A stretch of 28,153 nt of DNA. It comes from Competibacteraceae bacterium UBA6584 (lineage in GTDB: Bacteria > Pseudomonadota > Gammaproteobacteria > Competibacterales > Competibacteraceae). How positions within the stretch are numbered: position 1 is the stretch's first letter; every line of letters begins with the position of its first letter. Below the pieces are notes generated by a model. It worked only from the letters and a program-made list of their open reading frames with translations. It was not told where the DNA came from and did no database searches. The position numbers and the translations under genes were made by a program. The stretch is from the NCBI GenBank assembly GCA_002433805.1, contig DJIW01000143.1, forward strand, positions 1 through 28,153. The letters run 5' to 3'. Positions 15,881-23,842 of this stretch are shown piece by piece.

Positions 15881-16796
15881 ACAGCCACCCTCCGACCAGA
15901 ATCACCGCCAGCCACAACCCCAGCGCCCGCCGCACCAATGCGACTGCCCGGCCGATGTCATCGGCGCGCGGAGCCAAGCCCTCGCCCAGCGCCGGACGCG
16001 GTTGCCACTCGCCGTGATAGCGGGCCGGCCCGCCCAACGCCAAACCCAAAGCGCCCGCGCCCGCCGCCATCACCGGGCCGGCGTTGGGGCTTTTCCACAC
16101 AGGCGCTTGCGTCCGCCAGCAGCGCCACGCCAAGGCCGGATGGCTCCCGACCGCCAGATAACTCAACGCCGTCAAGCGGGCCGGCAACCCATTCAACAGA
16201 TCGTCCAGCCGCGCCGCCGCCCACCCGTAATCCCGGTAGCGCGCGGTTCGATAGCCCCACATCGCATCCAAGGTATTGGCCAGCCGGTATAAAACCACGC
16301 CCGGAGCCCCGGCCAGCACGAACCAAAACAGCGCGCCGAAAATCGCATCGCAACCGTTTTCCAAAACCGATTCCACCGTCGCCCGACTGATGTGTTCTTC
16401 ATCGAGTTCCTCGGTGTCGCGGCTGACGATCAGGCCGACCCGCTCGCGCGCCAGCGGCAGATCTCCGGCTTTAAGCGCCGCCGCGACCGCCTCGGCATGT
16501 TCGGCCAAGCTGCGCGCGCCGATGGCCAGATACAGCAGGCCCAAGGCGGCGGCCGAGCCCACCAGCGGAAGCGCGGACACTTGCCAGGCCGCCAGCGCGA
16601 AGGGAACCAGCAGAACGACGACCGCGCCGACGCCACGGCCGCGTCGGACGCGGGCGGTGGTTTCGGGCGGACCATACGCGAAGGCTTCCACCCGTCTCGC
16701 CAGTCCGCCGAATCCCACCAAGGGATGCCAACGGCGCGGTTCGCCCAACCCACGGTCCAACAATACCGCGCCGATGCACATCAGCGCGGTCAGCAT
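15873..16796 (-). CDS. cbiB: Adenosylcobinamide-phosphate synthase CbiB
   Basis: A 307-residue integral membrane enzyme that attaches aminopropanol phosphate to adenosylcobyric acid. The start LLDRGLGEPRRWHPLVGFG is the family signature (D-x-x-x-G-x-P-x-x-x-HP), followed by RDTEELDEEHISRATVESVLEN and WGYRTARYRDYGWAAARLDD. Several hydrophobic segments agree with a membrane protein. ATG 16796 has AAGGG 6 nt upstream. It is the first gene of the unit leading to cobD and cobA and is divergent from cobQ. Confidence 0.93.
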   Translation of the reverse strand: MLTALMCIGAVLLDRGLGEPRRWHPLVGFGGLARRVEAFAYGPPETTARVRRGRGVGAVVVLLVPFALAAWQVSALPLVGSAAALGLLYLAIGARSLAEHAEAVAAALKAGDLPLARERVGLIVSRDTEELDEEHISRATVESVLENGCDAIFGALFWFVLAGAPGVVLYRLANTLDAMWGYRTARYRDYGWAAARLDDLLNGLPARLTALSYLAVGSHPALAWRCWRTQAPVWKSPNAGPVMAAGAGALGLALGGPARYHGEWQPRPALGEGLAPRADDIGRAVALVRRALGLWLAVILVGGWLFA

Positions 16797-16929
16797 AAAA
16801 GCCCTTTGATTTCTTCAAGAAAAAGTCGGCGGGAAAGATGATCGTTCAAGACGCGAAACCAAGCCATGGGGTCTTTTCGGCCACTGCCAAGCCGGCCGAC
16901 TTTATCAAGGAGAAAGCTTTCGGCCGGGT

Positions 16930-16960
16930 AGTGTAGCCAAAATCCGCGTCTTTCAGTCAA
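16930..16960 (-). promoter_or_regulatory. Possible sigma-70 promoter for cbiB-cobD-cobA
   Basis: On the minus strand TTGACT (16960-16955) and TACACT (16935-16930) are separated by 19 nt, slightly more than the ideal 17. They lie in the 173-nt divergent region between cbiB and cobQ, which has no cobalamin-riboswitch core on either strand. The leader before cbiB would be about 125 nt. Confidence 0.3.
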
Positions 16961-16969
16961 AATCCGGTG

Positions 16970-18430
16970 ATGGCTTCCAAGACTCTCATGATTCAAGGGA
17001 CGACCTCCGATGCCGGCAAAAGCGTCATGGTCGCCGGCTTGTGCCGGTTGCTGGCGCGGCGCGGCGTGCGCGTGACGCCCTTCAAACCTCAGAACATGGC
17101 GCTCAACAGCGCCGTCACCGCGGACGGCGGCGAAATCGGCCGCGCTCAGGCGGTGCAAGCTCAGGCGGCTTTCCTGGACCCGCGCACCGACATGAACCCG
17201 GTGCTGTTGAAACCGAATACCGACATCGGCGCTCAGGTCATCATCCACGGACGCGCCGTGGCCAACATGGACGCCCGCCGCTATCACGATTACAAGCCGG
17301 TGGCGATGCAGGCGGTGCTCGAATCCTACCAGCGGCTGCGCGCGGCCTACGACCTGGTGCTGGTGGAAGGCGCGGGCAGTCCGGCGGAAATTAACCTGCG
17401 CGACAAGGACATCGCCAACATGGGCTTCGCCGAGGCGGTGGATTGCCCGGTCTGGCTGATCGGCGACATAGACCGGGGCGGCGTGTTCGCCCATCTGTAC
17501 GGCACCCTCGCCCTGCTCGCGCCCGGCGAGCGGGGCCGCATCACCGGCCTGATCATCAACCGCTTTCGGGGCGATGTCAGCCTGCTGGCGCCGGGCTTGG
17601 AGTGGTTGACGCGGGAGACCGGCAAGCCGGTGTTGGGCGTGCTGCCCTACTTGCAAGGCTTGCATTTGGAAGCCGAGGACGCCCTGCCGCGCGATTCGCG
17701 CGCCGATGAGGATTCGGACCGGCTGCGGGTGGCGGTTCCGGTGCTGGCGCGGATCAGCAATCATACCGACCTCGATCCCCTGCGCCTGCACCCGCAAGTA
17801 GCGGTGCGCTGGGTTCAAGCCGGAGAGGCCATCCCTCCGAGCGATCTCATCATCCTACCCGGCAGTAAAAGCACGCGCGCCGACCTCCACCGCCTGCGCG
17901 AACAAGGGTGGGACAAGGCCATTCACCGCCATGTGCGCTACGGCGGCAAGTTGATCGGCATTTGCGGGGGATTCCAAATGTTGGGGCGACAGGTTCACGA
18001 TCCGACCGGCTTGGAGGGTGAAGCGGGAAGCAGCGCCGGCCTCGGCTTTCTCGATTTTGAAACGACCCTGAAACGGGAAAAACACCTGGAGCGGGTCGAA
18101 GGACATTTGCGGCTGGAACAGGCGGTCGTGACCGGCTATGAAATTCACGCGGGCGTCAGCGCCGGCCCCGCGCTCGCACATCCGGCCATCCGTTTGAGCG
18201 ACGGTCGGCCCGACGGCGCGCTGTCGGAGGACGGACAACTGCTCGGCACGTATTTACACGGCCTGTTCGACGCCGCCTCAGCCCGCGACGCCCTGTTGCG
18301 CTGGGCGGGTTTGGCGGCGCGGGAAACGCCTGATTATCGCCAGCTTCGAGAAGACGGCATCAATCGACTGGCGGACGCCATCGCCGAGCATCTCGACCGG
18401 CATTGGCTCGAACGGCTGACGGGCGGATAA
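16970..18430 (+). CDS. cobQ: Cobyric acid synthase
   Basis: A 486-residue glutamine-dependent amidotransferase (CobQ/CbiP) that amidates side chains b, d, e and g of adenosylcobyrinic acid a,c-diamide. The N-terminal half is a dethiobiotin-synthetase-like ATPase with MIQGTTSDAGKSVMVAGL and FKPQNMALNS; the C-terminal half is a class I glutaminase with ICGGFQMLG (Cys332) and YLHGLFD (His430). ATG 16970 is preferred to the adjoining in-frame GTG 16967 because family members start M-(A)-x-K-T-L-M. It is transcribed away from cbiB and stands alone; the next gene 70 nt downstream is an L,D-transpeptidase. Confidence 0.95.
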   Translation: MASKTLMIQGTTSDAGKSVMVAGLCRLLARRGVRVTPFKPQNMALNSAVTADGGEIGRAQAVQAQAAFLDPRTDMNPVLLKPNTDIGAQVIIHGRAVANMDARRYHDYKPVAMQAVLESYQRLRAAYDLVLVEGAGSPAEINLRDKDIANMGFAEAVDCPVWLIGDIDRGGVFAHLYGTLALLAPGERGRITGLIINRFRGDVSLLAPGLEWLTRETGKPVLGVLPYLQGLHLEAEDALPRDSRADEDSDRLRVAVPVLARISNHTDLDPLRLHPQVAVRWVQAGEAIPPSDLIILPGSKSTRADLHRLREQGWDKAIHRHVRYGGKLIGICGGFQMLGRQVHDPTGLEGEAGSSAGLGFLDFETTLKREKHLERVEGHLRLEQAVVTGYEIHAGVSAGPALAHPAIRLSDGRPDGALSEDGQLLGTYLHGLFDAASARDALLRWAGLAARETPDYRQLREDGINRLADAIAEHLDRHWLERLTGG

Positions 18431-18500
18431 TCTTGAGACCTTGCCGCTTGCCCCCTGCAACCGCAAACTGGGTTTTCCCTGATCGATTTAAAGATCGGCC

Positions 18501-19247
18501 ATGAACGTTCGGACGCCCTTAATCGTGCTGCTCGCCCTAACCGCCATCAACGGCGCTATCGTGGCTTACCGCTCGCTGCGCCAACCGCCGCCAACGGCTC
18601 CCACCGTCGCGACGACCGAGAAAGTTCCAATCCCTTCCGGCGCTCCGACGGGGCCCGCAAGCCCGCCGCTTCCCGCCTCGGAGCCCGCGCAGGTTTCAAC
18701 TCCGGCGGCCCGCGCGCCGGAACCTGGGACGCCGGCCAAGCCGCCTCCCGACCGGGTGGCGATGCTGGATAAAAAACCGCGCCAGCTTCCCCCGCTGCCG
18801 GGCGAAACTCTGTCGCCCAACAGTTTGGCAAACCGGATTCTGGTGGAGAAAAAGGCGCGCCGGCTGACGCTGTTTCGCAACGATAAGCCGCTTAAAAGCT
18901 ACGAGATCGCCCTGGGCCGCCAACCGGAGGGACCCAAGCGTTTTCAGAACGACAACAAAACGCCCGAGGGTCTCTACCAGATCAGCTTTCGCAAGAAAAA
19001 CAGCGAATACCATCGCGCCTTGCGCATTTCCTATCCCAGTCCGGCGGATGTCGCCTTCGCCGCGAAGCAACACCGTTCGGCCGGCGGCGACATCATGATT
19101 CACGGTCTGCCCAAGGGCATGGATTGGTTGGACTCGGCCCACCGGCTGCGCGATTGGACCGCGGGCTGCATCGCGGTGACCAACGCCGAAATCGAAGAAA
19201 TCTGGCGCGCGGTGCCCGACGGAACCCCGATTGAAATCCGGCCCTAA
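18501..19247 (+). CDS. L,D-transpeptidase (YkuD domain)
   Basis: A 248-residue envelope protein. Residues ~6-24 form a signal peptide or membrane anchor; a Pro/Ala-rich spacer runs to about residue 105. The YkuD catalytic domain follows, with LVEKKARRLTLFRND, the substrate-loop pattern GPKRFQNDNKTPEGLY, IMIHGLPKG (His201) and the active-site stretch TAGCIAVTN (Cys223). The Ser/Gly-x-Cys arrangement and His/Cys spacing fit the family. Such enzymes cross-link peptidoglycan through meso-DAP residues or attach proteins to it, and resist penicillins. Some YkuD family members of this short type with ERFNK(T)PEG-like motifs instead release bonds. It lies 70 nt after cobQ on the same strand and ends facing cobO. 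Confidence 0.87.
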   Translation: MNVRTPLIVLLALTAINGAIVAYRSLRQPPPTAPTVATTEKVPIPSGAPTGPASPPLPASEPAQVSTPAARAPEPGTPAKPPPDRVAMLDKKPRQLPPLPGETLSPNSLANRILVEKKARRLTLFRNDKPLKSYEIALGRQPEGPKRFQNDNKTPEGLYQISFRKKNSEYHRALRISYPSPADVAFAAKQHRSAGGDIMIHGLPKGMDWLDSAHRLRDWTAGCIAVTNAEIEEIWRAVPDGTPIEIRP

Positions 19248-19392
19248 AGCTGTGTCGGCCCAAGTTTTGCCGGTTCGGGCGCGGCGATTGTTGCTTCCCA
19301 TGATCGCCGGATCGGCCATCGGCTCGAACGCGCGGTTGATGGGGCCGCCGGTCGTCCGCCCGTCGCGGCGGGTCTCTTGACCGGCGGAGCGT

Positions 19393-19995
19393 TCAGAATT
19401 CGATGCCCCGCTGGGCTTTGATGCCTTGTTCCTGATAAGGGTGCTTGACGTTGCGGACATCGCTGACCAAATCCGCCAGTTCCAGCAACGGCTGCGGGGC
19501 GTGGCGGCCGGTGACGACCACATGCAGGTCCAGCCGGCGCTTGCCGAAGGTTTCCAACACCCGCCCCAGATCGAGGTACTGGTATTTCAATACCGCGTTG
19601 AGTTCGTCCAAGATCACCAGCTGGCAACTCGGATCCTGAATCATCCGTTCGGCTTCGAGCCAAGCCCGCTCGGCGGTGGCGATGTCGCGCTCGCGGTCTT
19701 GCGTCAGCCAGGTGAATCCATCGCCGACGACCTGAAAATCGACCGTGTCGAACCGGCTCAATACCGTCCGCTCGGCGCTATCCTGCTGGCCCTTGATAAA
19801 TTGCACGATGCCGACCCGCATCCCGTGGCCGACGGCGCGCAACGCCATCCCAAACGCGGCGGTGGTTTTACCCTTGCCGGGACCGGTGTAGACGATCAAC
19901 AAGCCTTTCTCGCGCGGGGCGCGCGCTTGCTTGCGCTCGTAGCCGGCTTTGCGGCGGGCGGTCAGGCGGGCGTGGTCATGATTGGCGACGGACAT
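19393..19995 (-). CDS. cobO: Corrinoid adenosyltransferase (BtuR/CobO type)
   Basis: A 200-residue enzyme that transfers the adenosyl group of ATP to the cobalt of reduced corrinoids. YTGPGKGKTTAAFG (P-loop at 38-45), RAVGHGMRVGIVQFIKG, and VILDELNAVLKYQYLD are diagnostic of the CobA/CobO/BtuR family. ATG 19995 was taken as start because it gives an N-terminus like E. coli BtuR; a GTG at 20016 is a possible longer start. It is 55 nt downstream of pdxT and probably co-transcribed with pdxS-pdxT. Whether it mainly serves synthesis or salvage cannot be told. Confidence 0.93.
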   Translation of the reverse strand: MSVANHDHARLTARRKAGYERKQARAPREKGLLIVYTGPGKGKTTAAFGMALRAVGHGMRVGIVQFIKGQQDSAERTVLSRFDTVDFQVVGDGFTWLTQDRERDIATAERAWLEAERMIQDPSCQLVILDELNAVLKYQYLDLGRVLETFGKRRLDLHVVVTGRHAPQPLLELADLVSDVRNVKHPYQEQGIKAQRGIEF

Positions 19996-20050
19996 GAGCG
20001 ATACGGTTCCCTTCACCCGCGAACGAGCGAGGTTTGAGGTCTATCGGGAT

Positions 20051-20710
20051 TCAGGCGTGATGGGAAAAACGCATCCAGCTTTGCGGGGTCCAGCCGGGAT
20101 CGCGGCTCGCTGCTTCAGTCCCGTCGGACCGCACGCCGCACTTGCGGGCGAAATAGCGGTGGAAGGCTAGGCTGGGGGTCAGTTCCGGATGGAAAACGGT
20201 GACGAGAATCCGGTCGTCCTCGGCGGCGGCGATGTAGTCGTCCAACTCCAGCAACACCCGCACGCCAGCACCGGCCCGCACGATCTTGGGCGCGCGGATG
20301 AAGGTCACCGGGATCGGTTCCTCCGCCACCATCGGCACTCGCACCTGACGGTTGAAGCTGTCCAGTTGGCTGCCGAAGGCGTTGCGGCTGATTGCGATGT
20401 CGATCAGGCCGAGCGCCGGCGCTTCGCCGCGATTTTCCGCCGCCAGCAAAATCGCGCCGGCGCAGGTGCCCCACAGCTTCAATCCGCCGTCAACGGCCCG
20501 GCGGATCGCCTGATCCAATTCGAAGATCCGCAGCAGCCGCGACAGACAAGTGCTTTCGCCGCCGGGGATGATCAGCCCCGCCAAACCGTCCAGTTCGGCG
20601 GCGCGCTTGACGGTCCGCGCCGGCACCCCGATCCGCTGCAGGTGGTCGAGATGCTCCTGCACCCCCCCTTGCAGATCCAGGACGCCGAGCGCCCCGGCCT
20701 CGGCGTTCAT
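20051..20710 (-). CDS. pdxT: PLP synthase glutaminase subunit
   Basis: A 219-residue class I glutamine amidotransferase that supplies ammonia to PdxS. Motifs: GVLDLQGGVQEHL at the N-terminus, LIIPGGEST, the nucleophile in WGTCAGAILLA (Cys83), SFNRQV, and the catalytic FHPEL (His174, Glu176). The start ATG at 20710 shares one base with the pdxS stop (TAATG), which implies translational coupling of the two subunits. The C-terminal ~25 residues after FHRYF are an extension beyond the usual PdxT end and have no recognisable motif. Confidence 0.94.
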   Translation of the reverse strand: MNAEAGALGVLDLQGGVQEHLDHLQRIGVPARTVKRAAELDGLAGLIIPGGESTCLSRLLRIFELDQAIRRAVDGGLKLWGTCAGAILLAAENRGEAPALGLIDIAISRNAFGSQLDSFNRQVRVPMVAEEPIPVTFIRAPKIVRAGAGVRVLLELDDYIAAAEDDRILVTVFHPELTPSLAFHRYFARKCGVRSDGTEAASRDPGWTPQSWMRFSHHA

Positions 20711-21591
20711 TACCAGCCCCGCCCCGCCAACCGATTCTCGCCCGTCAGGCTCGCCACGCTGATGCCGGACATCGGATCGCCCAAGTCCATCGAGACTTCG
20801 AGCAGCTTCTCGGGATCGTTGTAAAACGCCGCCGCCTTGACGATGGCGCTGGCCCGGCGCACCGGATCGGAAGACTTGAAGATGCCGGAGCCCACGAATA
20901 CTCCGTCGCAACCCAATTGCATCATCAACGCGGCGTCGGCCGGCGTGGCGATGCCGCCGGCGGCAAAATTGACCACCGGCAAGCGGCCCAATCGCTTGAC
21001 CTCCAGCGCCAGTTCGTAGGGAATGCCGTTAGTCTTGGCAAAACCCACGACCTCCTCGGCCGGCATATTGGCCAGCTGGCGAATTTCGCGGTTCATGGTC
21101 CGCATGTGGCGCACCGCCTCCACGACATCGCCGGTGCCGGCCTCGCCCTTGGTCCGAATCATCGCCGCGCCCTCGGCGATCCGGCGCGCCGCCTCACCCA
21201 GATTGCGCGCGCCGCAGACGAAGGGGATGGCGAATTGGGTCTTGTCGATGTGGCATTCTTCATCGGCGGGGGTCAAGACTTCGCTTTCATCGATGTAGTC
21301 GATCTTGAGCGCTTGCAAAATCTGGGCTTCGACGAAATGGCCGATCCGCGCCTTGGCCATGACCGGAATGGTCACCGCCTCCTTGATGGCTTTAATGAGG
21401 CCGGGATCGGACATGCGGGCGACGCCGCCTTGCTTGCGGATATCGGCGGGGACGCGCTCCAAGGCCATGACCGCCACCGCGCCGGCTTCCTGGGCGATCT
21501 GGGCTTGTTCCACGTTGACGACGTCCATGATGACGCCGCCCTTGAGCATTTGCGCCAACTGGGCGTTCAGGAGATATCGATTCTCTGCCAT
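20710..21591 (-). CDS. pdxS: PLP synthase lyase subunit
   Basis: A 293-residue TIM-barrel enzyme that makes pyridoxal 5'-phosphate from ribose 5-phosphate, glyceraldehyde 3-phosphate and ammonia. KGGVIMDVVN, AVMALERVPADIR, and PVMAKARIGHF with catalytic Lys80 (Lys81 in Bacillus numbering) are visible; the second active-site Lys lies in IRTKGEAGTG. ATG 21591 was chosen; an in-frame GTG at 21603 is the alternative. This DXP-independent pathway is common in Gram-positives, archaea and plants but much less so in gammaproteobacteria, most of which use PdxA/PdxJ. It heads the unit pdxS-pdxT-cobO. Confidence 0.96.
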   Translation of the reverse strand: MAENRYLLNAQLAQMLKGGVIMDVVNVEQAQIAQEAGAVAVMALERVPADIRKQGGVARMSDPGLIKAIKEAVTIPVMAKARIGHFVEAQILQALKIDYIDESEVLTPADEECHIDKTQFAIPFVCGARNLGEAARRIAEGAAMIRTKGEAGTGDVVEAVRHMRTMNREIRQLANMPAEEVVGFAKTNGIPYELALEVKRLGRLPVVNFAAGGIATPADAALMMQLGCDGVFVGSGIFKSSDPVRRASAIVKAAAFYNDPEKLLEVSMDLGDPMSGISVASLTGENRLAGRGW

Positions 21592-21669
21592 ACTGCCACT
21601 CACTGAGCGATAACGGAAAGGCGGCCACGAAAGCCGCGCCGCCCGGACCTGGGACCCGAGAAATTGGGA

Positions 21670-21678
21670 ATTATATCA
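21670..21678 (-). promoter_or_regulatory. Extended -10 promoter for pdxS-pdxT
   Basis: On the minus strand TGATATAAT (21678-21670) is a perfect TATAAT with the TGn extension, which can work without a good -35; none is seen 17 nt upstream. Transcription would start near 21663, giving a leader of about 72 nt that contains a GC-rich hairpin (GGCGGC pairing with GCCGCC). The remaining 21679-21881 up to the exporter gene shows no gene. Confidence 0.55.
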
Positions 21679-21881
21679 CCATCCAAGAGCGAGGCCGCAG
21701 CTTCTGTTAGGGGCCGCCTCAACTCCGGCGCTGGGTAGGCGCCGGCATGACGGCGCGCGCATCATTCCCGCCAACCCGCGCTTGCCGGCTCGGCCTGCCT
21801 TGGCGAGATTTGCGAGCGGGCGTCGCGGCGATTTCGTTGACGGCCCGCCGCTTTCCCTTCGCTCGAACCTGACGGACCGGC

Positions 21882-22934
21882 ATGGCGGATCGACAACGTA
21901 GCGTCGCGTGGGCCTTGCTGGCGGCCGTTTTGTTTGGAGCCAGCGTTCCGTCGGCCAAGTGGCTGCTCGGCGCAATCGGCCCCACCACCCTCGCGGGCTT
22001 GCTTTACCTGGGGGCGGGCGTCGGGGTCGGCCTGTTGCGGCTGACGCGCGCCCGCTTCGCCGGCCACCCCACGGATGCGCCCCTGCTCGCCGCCGATGGC
22101 TTATGGCTGTCGGCTGTCGTCGTCGCCGGCGGACTGGTCGGGCCGATCCTGCTGATGCTGGGCTTGCGGACCACGCCCGCCACCCACGCGGCGCTGTTGC
22201 TCAATCTTGAAAACCTTTTCACGCTGCTGATCGCTTGGTTCGTCTTTCACGAGAACGTGGACCGCCGCGTCGCCGCGGGTGCCTTGGCCATCCTGGCCGG
22301 CGCGGTGGTTTTATCCTGGCAAGGCGGGTTCAGCCTTTCGCAGCCGGGCGCGCTGGCGGTGGCCGGCGCTTGTCTGGCGTGGGCCATCGACAACAATTTA
22401 ACCCGCAAGCTGGCGCTGGCTGATCCGCTGATGATCGTGACGGTAAAAGGCTTGGTCGCCGGTCCCGTGACCCTGATTTTGGCGGCTGCCCTGGGCGAGC
22501 CGTTTCCCGGCCTGGACCTTGCGCTGACGGCGGGCGTGATTGGAGCCATCGGTTACGGCGGCAGCTTGATCGCCTTCGTGCTGGCGCTGCGCCATCTCGG
22601 CGCCGCTCGCACCGGCGCTTACTTCGCCACCGCGCCGTTCGTGGCGGCGGCGATGGCCGCCGTCTTTTTGGGCGAACCGTTAACCCCGTCGTCGATCGCG
22701 GCCGGCGCGCTGATGCTGGTCGGCGTCTACTTGCACCTGACCGAGCGCCACGATCACCTTCATATTCATCCCGTCATCGCTCACAACCACCGCCACCGGC
22801 ACGATGAGCACCACCGCCACCACCACGGGCCGGACGATCCTCCCGGCGAACCCCACGCTCACGCCCACCAACACCAACGCCTCGAACACGCGCACCCGCA
22901 TTATCCCGACAGCCACCACCGCCACGAGCACTGA
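21882..22934 (+). CDS. EamA/DMT exporter with histidine-rich C-terminal tail
   Basis: A 350-residue transporter of the drug/metabolite family with two EamA repeats, about ten membrane helices over residues 8-285: ALLAAVLFGASVPSAKWLL opens the first repeat and LAVAGACLAWAIDNNLTRKLA the second, and VAAAMAAVFLGEPLTPSSI is a typical EamA ending. After helix ten comes a soluble tail (290-350) with 24 histidines in 61 residues, arranged as HxH, HH and HHH clusters, plus Asp/Glu. Such tails bind Zn, Ni or Co in other transporters. The gene ends 5 nt from the convergent cbiO of the cobalt uptake operon. A metal-linked role (cobalt or nickel efflux, or metal buffering) is inference; the membrane part alone would suggest only a general EamA permease. 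Confidence 0.85.
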   Translation: MADRQRSVAWALLAAVLFGASVPSAKWLLGAIGPTTLAGLLYLGAGVGVGLLRLTRARFAGHPTDAPLLAADGLWLSAVVVAGGLVGPILLMLGLRTTPATHAALLLNLENLFTLLIAWFVFHENVDRRVAAGALAILAGAVVLSWQGGFSLSQPGALAVAGACLAWAIDNNLTRKLALADPLMIVTVKGLVAGPVTLILAAALGEPFPGLDLALTAGVIGAIGYGGSLIAFVLALRHLGAARTGAYFATAPFVAAAMAAVFLGEPLTPSSIAAGALMLVGVYLHLTERHDHLHIHPVIAHNHRHRHDEHHRHHHGPDDPPGEPHAHAHQHQRLEHAHPHYPDSHHRHEH

Positions 22935-22939
22935 GGCGC

Positions 22940-23842
22940 TTAGGTCCCGCCCTCAATGGGCGCTGTCGCGGGCGCCGCCTGCTCCGCTGCCCGCTCGCCG
23001 GAGATGACTTGAGCGCCCAACCGTTTTCTTAACAGGCTCAGCACATCGTCACGAGCGCGCGGCGGCGCGGCGCTCCAATTCACTCCGAGCGCTCCGGCGA
23101 CTTCCAGCAGCAGCGGCGGAGCCAGACGCGCCGCTCGCATCAGCTCGTGATCCCGCAACACGGCAAGCGCCTCGCCCTGACCGAGCACCGTGCCCTCATG
23201 AAACAGCGCGACATCGTCGGCCCAGGCGTAAGCCAACTCGACATCGTGGGTCGAAAACACCAGCGTCGCGCCGCTCTCATGCAAGCGCTGCAAGGCATCT
23301 AGCAGGCGGACCACCCCCTGACCGTCGAGGCCGGCGGTCGGTTCGTCCAACACCAGCAGTTCCGGTCGCATCGCCAGCACGCCGGCGATGGCCACCCGCT
23401 TCTTTTGTCCGAAACTGAGGCTGTGGGTGGCGCGAGCGGCCAAATCGGCGATTTGCAGCGCGTCCAACGCCCCGTTGACCCGCTCGCGGACCACGCTGTC
23501 AGCCAAGCCCAGATTCAGCGGTCCGAACGAGACATCCTGCTCCACCGTCGCGGCGAAAATCTGATCGTCCGGCTCCTGCAACACCAAACCGACCCGACCG
23601 CGCCACCGGTCGAGCGAACGCCGGTCGTAAGCGACCGGATCGCCGTCCAAGCGAAGTTCGCCCCGCGTGGGTCGAAACGTTCCGTTGAGATGCAGCAACA
23701 GAGTGGTCTTGCCGGAGCCGTTGGCGCCCAGCACAGCCAACTTCCGCCCACGCTCGACCGTCAGATTGAGATCGCGCAAGGCGCTGATTCCGCCCGAATA
23801 GCGGTAATCAAGCCCACGCGCGGCCAGCAGGGGAACGCTCAT
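22940..23842 (-). CDS. cbiO: Cobalt ECF transporter ATPase CbiO
   Basis: A 300-residue ABC ATPase energising cobalt uptake. Walker A GANGSGKTT at 39-47, Q-loop LVLQEPDDQIF, signature LSFGQKKR, Walker B LLVLDEPTAGLD and the switch His in FSTHDVE are all intact. It works as a homodimer on CbiQ. The start overlaps the cbiQ stop by 4 nt. The last ~50 residues extend past the usual ATPase core and carry no clear motif. It is the last gene of the riboswitch-led cbiMNQO operon. Confidence 0.94.
   Translation of the reverse strand: MSVPLLAARGLDYRYSGGISALRDLNLTVERGRKLAVLGANGSGKTTLLLHLNGTFRPTRGELRLDGDPVAYDRRSLDRWRGRVGLVLQEPDDQIFAATVEQDVSFGPLNLGLADSVVRERVNGALDALQIADLAARATHSLSFGQKKRVAIAGVLAMRPELLVLDEPTAGLDGQGVVRLLDALQRLHESGATLVFSTHDVELAYAWADDVALFHEGTVLGQGEALAVLRDHELMRAARLAPPLLLEVAGALGVNWSAAPPRARDDVLSLLRKRLGAQVISGERAAEQAAPATAPIEGGT

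Noticed and set aside
16797..16969. Cobalamin riboswitch between cbiB and cobQ
   Set aside because: Neither strand contains the B12 box (GCCAGGAGACC) or the GCCCCCGCAACTGTAA core.
16790..17818. 342-codon frame antisense to cobQ
   Set aside because: The plus strand encodes an unmistakable cobyric acid synthase; the antisense product is rich in Gln/His/Arg with no domain.
20917..21606. 229-codon frame antisense to pdxS
   Set aside because: Shadow of the highly conserved pdxS gene; its composition is that of a reverse-complement reading.
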